A DNA stretch of 64,000 nt from Anaerolineales bacterium (GTDB lineage: Bacteria > Chloroflexota > Anaerolineae > Anaerolineales > Villigracilaceae). The stretch is from the NCBI GenBank assembly GCA_017985935.1, contig JAGNWT010000007.1, positions 1 through 64,000 of the forward strand. Reading direction: 5' to 3'. Shown here piece after piece: positions 33,813 through 41,668 of the stretch (positions are counted from its first letter, which is position 1; each line of letters begins with the position of its first letter). Under the pieces are notes generated by a model. The model worked only from the letters and a program-made list of their open reading frames with translations, was not told the DNA's origin and searched no databases. Made by a program: the position numbers and the translations under genes.

Positions 33813-34697
33813 TCATCCTTTCCGATTCACCAGCCAAATGCCAACGAGGATCACCGCTCCGCCAATGATGGAAATGGGTGTGACCTGCTCGTTTAAAATG
33901 ATCGAAGCGACTACCATGCTGGTCAGTGGTTCAATAAAAAGGAAGGCGCCTGTTTGCGCGGCCGGCAATTGCGCAAGCGCGTCAAACCAGGCGATGTATG
34001 CCAACCCCGTGGTGAAGATGCCGAGGAAGATCATTGCCATCCATCCGCGGGAATCGAGTTGGGGGATTTCGGTGTAGCTCCGACTGGTGAGAAAGGCCGC
34101 GGAGGTGATCAGCCAGCCGATGGTCATGACCCAGAATGTCATGCGCGTGGATGGGTGGCTTTTTAATCCGCGCCGCGAAAGAATGGAGAAGACTGCCCAA
34201 TTGACGGCGCTGATGAGGATGAGAAAATCGCCGTAGGTGCCGAAACTGCCGACTGCGATGGTGGAGATATCGCCCTTGCTGACCACTGCCAGCACGCCGA
34301 CCATCGCCAGCGCAATGCCCAAAGATTGGGTGAGGTTGAGTTTTTCTTTCAGGATCATCCAGCCCAGAACGGCGATGAATGCGGGGGAGGTGGAGACGAT
34401 CCAGGCGGTGGTGGTGGCTTGTGCGGTTTGCAGTCCATTGGATTGCAGCCATTGATGGAAGGAAATGCCCAAAAATCCGAGCAGGGCGAAGTACAGCCAT
34501 TCGCTGCCCTTGGGGAAGGCGAACTGTTTGCGCATAACAACTGCCACGAAAAGGATGGGAATGCCCATTGCGAATCTCAGCCAGACTACGGCAATGGGGG
34601 ATATCTGCCCCACGGCGATCTTGGTGGCAATAAAAGAAGCGCCCCACACGATCACTGCGAATAGGGCTTCAAGATAGGGAAGGAATTTTTTTGTCAT
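33813..34697 (-). CDS. EamA/DMT-family transporter
   Basis: 294 residues from the ATG at 34697 (MTKKFLPYLEALFAVIVWGASF), behind AAAGGAAAAA. Ten predicted helices in two EamA repeats, with WGASFIATKIAVG in the first and LGIFTTGLAYIAWFDALAQLPA in the second. It probably exports a small metabolite; the substrate is unknown. It forms a two-gene unit with the concanavalin-like gene. Confidence 0.88.
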   Translation of the reverse strand: MTKKFLPYLEALFAVIVWGASFIATKIAVGQISPIAVVWLRFAMGIPILFVAVVMRKQFAFPKGSEWLYFALLGFLGISFHQWLQSNGLQTAQATTTAWIVSTSPAFIAVLGWMILKEKLNLTQSLGIALAMVGVLAVVSKGDISTIAVGSFGTYGDFLILISAVNWAVFSILSRRGLKSHPSTRMTFWVMTIGWLITSAAFLTSRSYTEIPQLDSRGWMAMIFLGIFTTGLAYIAWFDALAQLPAAQTGAFLFIEPLTSMVVASIILNEQVTPISIIGGAVILVGIWLVNRKG

Positions 34698-34752
34698 GTT
34701 TTTCCTTTGATGATGTTTATCCATTATAATTGCCGTTCGGAGGCTTTTATTC

Positions 34753-35400
34753 ATGGAAATTACCTGGTACGGACATTCATGTTTTCGGCTCACGGAACGC
34801 AACATCGCCACCGTGGTGACCGACCCATTCGACAGCAAAACAGTCGGCTACGAGGCGCTCAAACTAAAGGCGGAGATCGTCACCGTCAGCCACGACGCGC
34901 CCGGCCATAATTTTAGCGACGCGGTCAAGGGCAGCACACACGTACTCACCGGTCCCGGCGAATTTGAGATCGGCGGTGTATTCATTGCAGCGGTTCAAAC
35001 AGACGGCAGCGGCAAGAAATCCAAAGATAAGGTCCGCAACACGGTCTATGTTTTTGATTACGATGGGATCACCGTTGCGCACCTCGGTGACCTTCAACAG
35101 ATCCCCACCCAAAGCGAGATCGAACTGCTCGGCACGGTCAACGTGGCGCTGGTGCCCGTTGGAGGCGGAAACAGCCTCAACGCTGCGAAAGCCGCGGAAG
35201 TGGTCAGCATGCTCGAGCCCAATCTCGTTGTCCCCATGCACTACTCCACACCTGACTCAAAGATCAAACTGGACGACCTCAACAAATTCATCAAAGAAAT
35301 GGGTCTTAGCAAGCCTGCCGCCCAGCCTTCGCTCAAGGTGTCTCGCTCCAGCCTGCCCGCGGAAACGCATGTGGTCGTGCTGGAATATCAAAAAGGTTAA
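34753..35400 (+). CDS. MBL-fold metal-dependent hydrolase (UlaG-like)
   Basis: 215 residues similar to the UlaG/YtnP-like branch: ITWYGHSCFRL at the N-terminus, VSHDAPGH in place of the canonical HxHxDH, GPGEFEIGG and a C-terminal PMHYSTPDSK. The loss of most histidines of the metal motif suggests altered metal binding or a non-canonical reaction. Divergent from the EamA gene. Confidence 0.78.
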   Translation: MEITWYGHSCFRLTERNIATVVTDPFDSKTVGYEALKLKAEIVTVSHDAPGHNFSDAVKGSTHVLTGPGEFEIGGVFIAAVQTDGSGKKSKDKVRNTVYVFDYDGITVAHLGDLQQIPTQSEIELLGTVNVALVPVGGGNSLNAAKAAEVVSMLEPNLVVPMHYSTPDSKIKLDDLNKFIKEMGLSKPAAQPSLKVSRSSLPAETHVVVLEYQKG

Positions 35401-35405
35401 ATCAA

Positions 35406-35708
35406 ATGTCGGTCAAAGTGATCATGACCTGGGATATCGCCGCAGAGCGCGATCAGGAATATTTTGAGTTCGTCATCGGCGAATTCGTGCCTGGCGTGCA
35501 GAGGCTTGGCTTGCAGCCCGCCGAGGCATGGGCAACCTTGTATGGTTCCTACCCGCAAATTCAAGTCGGCTTGATCGCCGCAGATCTGTCGCAGGCACGC
35601 CGCATCCTCGCCTCGCCAGATTGGGCAGCCCTGCAGGAGCGTCTCTTTGGGTATGTGAAAAATTATTCCTACAAGATCGTCAACACCCGAACGGGATTTC
35701 AGTTCTAA
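35406..35708 (+). CDS. Conserved hypothetical protein
   Basis: 100 residues with alternating strands and helices (VIMTWDIAAERDQEYFEFVIGEFVPGV), possibly a dimeric alpha/beta barrel. No catalytic motif is recognised. It starts 5 bases after the MBL-fold gene and is probably in the same operon. Confidence 0.6.
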   Translation: MSVKVIMTWDIAAERDQEYFEFVIGEFVPGVQRLGLQPAEAWATLYGSYPQIQVGLIAADLSQARRILASPDWAALQERLFGYVKNYSYKIVNTRTGFQF

Positions 35709-35723
35709 CTCCTGCCCGAATAC

Positions 35724-38168
35724 ATGAACCCAAAAGATCAAAACAAAAACAATACAAACTTATGGCCGTGGTTCTTCTTGACCACGGTCATTGAGTCTGT
35801 ATTCGCACTTATTCAACTGATGCGCATCCCGTCTGAAGGCGGGCTGTCCGTTGCGCGCCTCGGTTTGCTGGGCGCACTCTCATTCATTGCCATCGCAAGC
35901 GTGATCGGAGGATTTTTCTCCCGCCGCGACCCTGCTCGTTTCGAGGTGGTAGTTTCCACGCCTTTTATTTTTTCTTCCGCGCTCCTTGCCTTAATCTCAA
36001 GCCTGGCCCTGTTCCTTCTGCGTTATCTCAACCCAGACCTGCTCCTCTCCTTCTACCAGAGACTCAGCCCCTTGCTTTGGCTGTTACTCGTACTCGCGAT
36101 CCAGTCTGCAATTTTCCTGACCTACCTCAAGCACGGATTCCATCCGCAAGCCTTCGCCGAGCGTAAGCCAGTTTATCTCTCAGCTCTTCCTGTTTTCACC
36201 TTCCTGCTTTTTGTTTTTCTCTTTGTGGCATGGACCGGAATCGGGGTCACTGCCGACACAGGGTACTGGGGTGAGCCCGGCGCGGCTGTCCTTGGCTGGC
36301 AGTTTGTCATTTCTGTTCTGGTTGGTTTTCTGTTTTTGCTGCCTGTTGCCCTCCGTTTTTCATCCTCTGTCTTTCGAGTTTTTCTGCCGCTTGCCATTTA
36401 CTTCACCGCCTGCACGCTCTGGCTCAGCGTCCCTGTGGAAGTGTTGAAGTCCAGCTTTTACGCTCCCATTGACCCGCCGACCTATATGGCGCTTCCATAC
36501 TCCGACGCAGGCTTTTACGATTACCTCTCCCAAAGCCTGTTGATCGGCACCAATTATCTTGGGAGCATCCCGCCTCGTCCGTTCTATGTGATCTTTCTTG
36601 CGGCGCTGCATTTTTTCTTCGGACAGAATTACCCCGCTGTCATCGCCGCGCAGACGATGGTCCTTGCGCTCTTTCCTGTCGCGTTGTACTTCCTTGGCAG
36701 GAAGCTGCATTCTCCCGCCGCAGGTGTGACCGTTGCCCTGTTCGCCATTTTCCGCGAGCTGGTCAGCCTGTGGATCTCCTCCAACACACGCGCGGCAAAT
36801 TCCAAAATGTTCACCACCGACTTCCCAACAGCGATGGCGCTCGCGTTCCTGTGCCTTGTCCTTGTCTGGTGGCTTGAGCGGCGTGACTTCAGATCCACGC
36901 TGGTGGCGGGCGGATTCTTCGGGCTGATCCTGCTCTTCCGCACGCAATCCCTTTTGATCTTGCCTGTGGTGTTCATCCTTGCCTGGTTTGCCTATCAACG
37001 CAAAACAAAAGAATGGATCGCTGCCGGCATAGTCTTTGCCGTCGTCATGATCGTGACTGTCCTGCCGTGGCTGACGCACAATTACACGGTGGTCGGTCAG
37101 TTCACTTTTGACGATCCGCGTCAGACGGCGATCATTTACAGCCAATATTCCTTTACAGGCAACCTCGATCTCAGCCAGTATGACCCCGAAAAAGAAAGCG
37201 CGGGACAGCGCATTGTCTCATTCACTCTGGCGAATCCTGCTTATGTTGCCCGCTTTATCACCACCCATATTTTGAACACCGAGATCGGCGGGCTGCTTGC
37301 GCTCCCATTGATCGAAGAATTTGAAAGCCTGTCTGCGCCTGTGAATCTCTATTGGTTCACATGGGATGGGTCTTTGGCTTGGTATAACGCTGCGCTGCTT
37401 TTGATCTACCTTGCCATCATTGCGGTTGGACTTGGCTCCACATGGCGGCGCATGGGGTGGGTGGGACTCCTGCCGTTGGCAGTGAACTTGGGGTACACCC
37501 TTGCCAACGGGATCTCCCGTTTCTCTGGCTGGCGCTACAACCTGCCCGTGGATTGGGTCATCTACTTTTATTTTGCCATCGGCGTTATCGAGATCCTTGG
37601 CGGGTTGACCCTGCTTTTTGGTTCGCAGAAGGAACTGGTCTTTCCGCCCAATTCTCAACCACAGGCAAGACCCGTTTCCCTCAAAGATTTCCGCCCGCAG
37701 TATGTTTTGCTAGTGCTGGCCTTTGCTTTCACTGGCTCGCTTCCTTGGCTGGCAAAGGGACTGGCTCAACCCCGCTACATAGCCGCTCAAGAGTCCATGA
37801 TCGCGAGCCTCGAAGCAAGCGGATACAAGAGCGAAGAAGTCCGCGCTTTTCTTTCCCAGCCTGAAGCGGTTCTTGTGGAAGGGCGATTGCTTTACCCAAG
37901 GCTGTTTCACAAGGACGAGGGCATGGCTTCTGCAAACCCGTGGGCTGCCTACAAGATCCGCGATTTTTCACGCATTAGTTTCCTATTGATCAATGACAAA
38001 CGCAGCGACATGATCTTCCGCACGAAGGAACTGTTGGACTTTCCACAAGGCGCGGATGTCATCGTCCTTGCCTGTCAGGTTGAAGATCACTTTGAAGCCC
38101 GCGTCATTGACTTTGGTTCGCACACCTATCAAAGCTCCCCGCTTGCCGACCCCTGCGCCGTTCCCTGA
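35724..38168 (+). CDS. Large polytopic membrane protein, GT-C glycosyltransferase-like
   Basis: 814 residues with more than a dozen membrane helices. The early extracytoplasmic loop contains PYSDAGFYDYLSQSLLIG, an acidic loop-1 motif like those of GT-C enzymes such as ArnT/PMT, which use polyprenyl-phosphate sugars. The C-terminal 180 residues form a soluble region. The donor and acceptor are unknown. The stop overlaps the mutY start, so the genes are coupled. Confidence 0.6.
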   Translation: MNPKDQNKNNTNLWPWFFLTTVIESVFALIQLMRIPSEGGLSVARLGLLGALSFIAIASVIGGFFSRRDPARFEVVVSTPFIFSSALLALISSLALFLLRYLNPDLLLSFYQRLSPLLWLLLVLAIQSAIFLTYLKHGFHPQAFAERKPVYLSALPVFTFLLFVFLFVAWTGIGVTADTGYWGEPGAAVLGWQFVISVLVGFLFLLPVALRFSSSVFRVFLPLAIYFTACTLWLSVPVEVLKSSFYAPIDPPTYMALPYSDAGFYDYLSQSLLIGTNYLGSIPPRPFYVIFLAALHFFFGQNYPAVIAAQTMVLALFPVALYFLGRKLHSPAAGVTVALFAIFRELVSLWISSNTRAANSKMFTTDFPTAMALAFLCLVLVWWLERRDFRSTLVAGGFFGLILLFRTQSLLILPVVFILAWFAYQRKTKEWIAAGIVFAVVMIVTVLPWLTHNYTVVGQFTFDDPRQTAIIYSQYSFTGNLDLSQYDPEKESAGQRIVSFTLANPAYVARFITTHILNTEIGGLLALPLIEEFESLSAPVNLYWFTWDGSLAWYNAALLLIYLAIIAVGLGSTWRRMGWVGLLPLAVNLGYTLANGISRFSGWRYNLPVDWVIYFYFAIGVIEILGGLTLLFGSQKELVFPPNSQPQARPVSLKDFRPQYVLLVLAFAFTGSLPWLAKGLAQPRYIAAQESMIASLEASGYKSEEVRAFLSQPEAVLVEGRLLYPRLFHKDEGMASANPWAAYKIRDFSRISFLLINDKRSDMIFRTKELLDFPQGADVIVLACQVEDHFEARVIDFGSHTYQSSPLADPCAVP

Positions 38169-39205
38169 TGTCTACCCTCTCGCGCCTTCTTCTCAAATGG
38201 TATCGTCAGCACGGACGGACTCTGCCGTGGCGTGACCATCCCGACCCTTATGCTGTTTGGGTTTCGGAGATCATGCTGCAACAGACCCGCGTGGAAACGG
38301 TCATCCCGTATTTTGAAAAATGGATGAAACTTTTCCCCGATGTAAAAGCGTTGGCGCAGGCATCGGAGCGGGATGTCTTGAACGCTTGGGAGGGACTTGG
38401 CTATTACAGCCGCGCCCGCAATTTGCATAAAGCCGCCCAGATCGTCGCATCAAAATTTAGCGGACAGCTGCCTCGCGACCTGACAGATTTACGGGCGCTT
38501 CCGGGAATCGGTCGGTACACCGTGGGGGCGATCGCGTCCATGGCGTTTGGCATGGACGAACCCACTCTCGATGGCAACCTGCGCCGAGTCTTTGCGCGCC
38601 TGTTCGATGTCAGCGAGTTTGCCGATTCTCCCGCTGGCGAAAAAATGTTGTGGGACCTCGCCGCGCAGAATCTACCCAAAGGACAGGCAGGGGATTACAA
38701 CCAGGCGCTCATGGATTTGGGGGCGACCATCTGCACCCCGAAGAGTCCCCGCTGTTTGCTCTGCCCGTTGATGGAGATTTGCGAGTCCCGCAAAAAAGGG
38801 ACTCAGGAGCAGCGCCCTGTTTTAAAGCCGAAGAAGTCCGCGCCGCACTATGTCCACGCGGCGGCGGTGATCATGGAGCGCGGGCGCGTGCTTTTGTCTC
38901 AGCGCCCATCGGAAGGATTACTCGGTGGGATGTGGGAGTTCCCGAATGCCAGGGTCAACGCCGACCCAGCCAAAGAGCTGACTCAAGCCCTTAACGCCGC
39001 ATGCAGGCTGAAGCTTAAGAAAGGCGATCCGCTGGGGATCGTCCAGCATGCGTACACCCATTTCAAGGTCACGGTTCATGCTTTTCGCTGTGATGTGGTT
39101 TCCATTCCCAAAGAAAAGAATCTCAAGTGGGTGAAGATCACCGAGCTTGGTGATTACCCCATGGGCAAGGTGGATCGCCAGATCGCGGATTTGCTTAGCA
39201 AATAA
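38168..39205 (+). CDS. mutY: A/G-specific adenine DNA glycosylase MutY
   Basis: 345 residues. The HhH-GPD domain contains VSEIMLQQTRV with the catalytic Glu and LPGIGRYTVGAIASMAFG. The 4Fe-4S loop has Cys189, 196, 199 and 205 in the C-x6-C-x2-C-x5-C spacing. The C-terminal NUDIX-like domain (LLSQRPSEGLLGGMWEFPN) reads 8-oxoG. MutY removes A mispaired with 8-oxoG. Confidence 0.95.
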   Translation: MSTLSRLLLKWYRQHGRTLPWRDHPDPYAVWVSEIMLQQTRVETVIPYFEKWMKLFPDVKALAQASERDVLNAWEGLGYYSRARNLHKAAQIVASKFSGQLPRDLTDLRALPGIGRYTVGAIASMAFGMDEPTLDGNLRRVFARLFDVSEFADSPAGEKMLWDLAAQNLPKGQAGDYNQALMDLGATICTPKSPRCLLCPLMEICESRKKGTQEQRPVLKPKKSAPHYVHAAAVIMERGRVLLSQRPSEGLLGGMWEFPNARVNADPAKELTQALNAACRLKLKKGDPLGIVQHAYTHFKVTVHAFRCDVVSIPKEKNLKWVKITELGDYPMGKVDRQIADLLSK

Positions 39206-39237
39206 AAAACAGAGCGGCTTTAGCCGCTCTGTTTTTT
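39204..39237. terminator. Bidirectional terminator between mutY and rnj
   Basis: AAAAAACAGAGCGGC pairs with GCCGCTCTGTTTTTT around the loop TTTA. It serves both converging genes. Confidence 0.92.
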
Positions 39238-39253
39238 ATTTCAACTTGTTTTT

Positions 39254-40897
39254 TTATGCCTTGCTCAGTGTAACCAGCACCATGGGCCTGCGCCGTGTTT
39301 CCTGGTGCAGGTAACTCTTGATGGTGTTGATGATGTCTTTTTCGCTGCCCATGCCGCCGCTGTTGACGGCCTGCATCACACGCCTGCGGACTTCGGGCAG
39401 AAGTTTTTCTGCTTCGTCTGGGGTGACAAAACCGCGGGTGAGGATCTCCGGTTCGTGCAGCAGTTTTCCAGAGCGTTTGTCGAGGCTGATGTCGATCAGC
39501 AGAATCCCGTTCCTTGCCAGTTGACCGCGTTCCTTCATGATGTCGTGGTCGATGTCGCCGATGGATTCTCCGTCTACAAAGACGTATCCGCCGGGGATGC
39601 GCTCGCCGAGCATGATCTTGTTGCCGACCAACTCCACGACCTGTCCATTTTCAACCACAATGATGTTCTCTTCTTCCACACCAACTTCTTTTGCAAGTTG
39701 GGCGTGGCGCTTCAACTGACGCAGTTCACCGTGGATCGGCATGAAGTGTTTGGGGCGGACGAGGTTGATGAGCAGTTTCTGCTCTTCCTGCGCGGCGTGA
39801 CCGGAAACATGGATCGGCGCGATGCCGTCGTGTACCACGGTCGCTCCACGGCGCAGCAGGCGGTTGATGGTCTTGCTGATTGTCTCTTCGTTGCCGGGAA
39901 TGGGATGTGAAGAGAGCACGACCGTGTCGCCTGATTTCAGGTCGAACTGACGGTTCGTCCCTGCCGAGAGCCTGCCCACAATGGAGGAAGGTTCCCCTTG
40001 CGAGCCGGTACACATGATGACCACCTTGTGGTCTTGCATGTTCAAAGCTTGTTCGATCGGCACGATGACATCGTCCGGGATATCCAAATACTTCATCTTG
40101 CGGGCGATCTTGACGTTATCCACCATGCTGGGACCAGCGAGCGCCATCTTGCGCCCGCTTTTCACGGCTGAGTCTGCGACCTGCTGCACGCGGGAGATCA
40201 GCGAGGCGAAGGTCGCCACGATGATGCGTCCTCTGGCTTCCGAGAAGACCTTGTCGAACGCGGGTCCGATGATCTTTTCGGAGGGAGTCCAACCCGGGCG
40301 TTCGGCATTGGTCGAGTCTGAAAGCAACAGGTCTACCCCGCGCGCGGCAAACTCTGAAAGCTTGGCAAAGTCTGTCGGCCAGCCATCCACAGGTGTGTGA
40401 TCGAACTTGAAATCGCTCATGTGAACGACCAGACCGGCAGCAGTGGTAATGCCAAGTCCCACCGCATCGGGGATGGAGTGGCTAACGTGAAAATATTCCA
40501 CTTTGAACGGACCGATGTTGGAGGTCTCGCCGGCCTGAATGGTCTTGAAATGCGCCTTGTGCTGCGCGTTGTTTCGATTCAACTTGCCTTCGATCAAGCC
40601 GCGGGTCAGGGGGGTGGCGTAGATCGGCACATTGATCTGGTCAATGAAGTGCTGGATCGCGCCGATGTGATCTTCGTGCCCGTGGGTGATGATCAGCCCG
40701 CGCACATGGTTGGCTTTTTTGATCAAATATTCGAAATCGGGGATGATGTAATCCACCCCGAGCATGTCATTCTGGGGGAACATGATCCCTGCATCCACCA
40801 CGATGATCTCGCCTGCGAATTCGTAGGCCATCATGTTCTTTCCCACTTCGCCCAGCCCCCCGAGCGGGATAATTCTTAACTTGTTTCTCTTACTCAT
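39254..40897 (-). CDS. rnj: Ribonuclease J
   Basis: 547 residues: metallo-beta-lactamase/beta-CASP nuclease with GGLGEVGKNMM, the metal motif THGHEDHIGA and the later SHPIPGNE and HVSGHA beta-CASP motifs. A C-terminal domain typical of RNase J follows. RNase J combines 5'-3' exonuclease and endonuclease activity in mRNA decay and rRNA maturation. A roughly 200-base leader with a promoter and terminator-like hairpin precedes it. Confidence 0.95.
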   Translation of the reverse strand: MSKRNKLRIIPLGGLGEVGKNMMAYEFAGEIIVVDAGIMFPQNDMLGVDYIIPDFEYLIKKANHVRGLIITHGHEDHIGAIQHFIDQINVPIYATPLTRGLIEGKLNRNNAQHKAHFKTIQAGETSNIGPFKVEYFHVSHSIPDAVGLGITTAAGLVVHMSDFKFDHTPVDGWPTDFAKLSEFAARGVDLLLSDSTNAERPGWTPSEKIIGPAFDKVFSEARGRIIVATFASLISRVQQVADSAVKSGRKMALAGPSMVDNVKIARKMKYLDIPDDVIVPIEQALNMQDHKVVIMCTGSQGEPSSIVGRLSAGTNRQFDLKSGDTVVLSSHPIPGNEETISKTINRLLRRGATVVHDGIAPIHVSGHAAQEEQKLLINLVRPKHFMPIHGELRQLKRHAQLAKEVGVEEENIIVVENGQVVELVGNKIMLGERIPGGYVFVDGESIGDIDHDIMKERGQLARNGILLIDISLDKRSGKLLHEPEILTRGFVTPDEAEKLLPEVRRRVMQAVNSGGMGSEKDIINTIKSYLHQETRRRPMVLVTLSKA

Positions 40898-41000
40898 ATG
40901 GTTTGTTTTCCTTTTTGAAAATTAAATGTAATGTAAACCGCCAGAGGCGGGTAAGGTCAATTTTGGAGTGGGTTCATGCTGTGTGCTGAACTCGACGACA

Positions 41001-41034
41001 TAAAAAAAGACCCCTGCCGACTTATTCGCGAGGG
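41001..41034 (-). terminator. Terminator-like hairpin in the rnj leader
   Basis: On the minus strand CCCCT (41034-41030) pairs with AGGGG (41014-41010), with an inner 3-bp CGA/TCG pair, followed by TCTTTTTTT. It lies about 100 bases before the rnj start codon and downstream of the predicted rnj promoter, so it could attenuate rnj. It could also end the DUF1992 gene located upstream on the same strand. Confidence 0.5.
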
Positions 41035-41111
41035 GAGGTTTCGTGCCACGTTGCGATTGTTCTCAAAACAAACTGTCAAATTACGACAGTGAAAGTCAAC
41101 TTATTAAGATG

Positions 41112-41140
41112 AGTATAGCAGGGCGGGGATGATTTGTCAA
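41112..41140 (-). promoter_or_regulatory. Promoter of rnj
   Basis: On the minus strand TTGACA (41140-41135) and TATACT (41117-41112) are exactly 17 bases apart. Transcription would begin near 41105, giving a leader of about 200 bases before the ATG at 40897. A short CTGTC/GACAG inverted repeat (about 41079-41095) also lies in the leader. No other gene is visible in 40898-41188. Confidence 0.75.
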
Positions 41141-41188
41141 AGCGGACTTTGCCGGTCTTTCCCCGCTGAAGGCTGATCGAGCCTCAAT

Positions 41189-41518
41189 TCACCCTTCCTT
41201 GCGCCGACGCTTCAGCCGCTCGACCATCACATTGAACTGTAGCTGCTTGTCGCGGATGAGCTTCTTGATCCGGCTGCGATCCTTTTCTTCGTAGGTCGTG
41301 GCGAGCCTTTCCTTGAGCGCCGATATCTCAACCAGCAAATCCACTTCGGCTGAGACCATCCCGGCATTGGTCAACAGGGAATAAGCCATGCGCACATCTT
41401 CCGGTGTTTCAAAATAGGCGCTCAAGTCCAGAGGCTTTCCCATGCCTTTCAGGTTTTCAAACTCTCCGCGTTCTTGGGCTTCCTTAATAATGGCTTCAAC
41501 AGCTCTTTCAAGGTTCAT
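41189..41518 (-). CDS. DUF1992 (DnaJ-homologue subfamily C28-like) protein
   Basis: 109 residues from ATG 41518, behind AAAGGA. Family motifs: AVEAIIKEAQERGEFENLKGMGKPLDLSAYFETPEDVRMAYSLLTNAG, then a basic coiled-coil-like C-terminus (RSRIKKLIRDKQLQFNVMVERLKRRRKE). There is no J domain. Function is unknown. Confidence 0.85.
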   Translation of the reverse strand: MNLERAVEAIIKEAQERGEFENLKGMGKPLDLSAYFETPEDVRMAYSLLTNAGMVSAEVDLLVEISALKERLATTYEEKDRSRIKKLIRDKQLQFNVMVERLKRRRKEG

Positions 41519-41633
41519 GGCTCTGTCCTTTGTTTTGGTTAATACATGGACGACATTTGAAAACCAGGATTTACCCGATTCAAAGCAGTGATTCATCTTC
41601 TCTCGGACAGGTAAAACCTGAAAGGCTTGAAAA

Positions 41634-41662
41634 TTGACAATATGGGTCAACTCTTGTAAACT
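41634..41662 (+). promoter_or_regulatory. Promoter for a probable leaderless transcript
   Basis: TTGACA (41634-41639) and TAAACT (41657-41662) with 17-base spacing. The predicted start site coincides with the A of the ATG at 41669, and no Shine-Dalgarno is visible. The -35 lies within an inverted repeat TTGAC-N7-GTCAA (41634-41650), a possible operator. Confidence 0.6.
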
Positions 41663-41668
41663 TCCACG

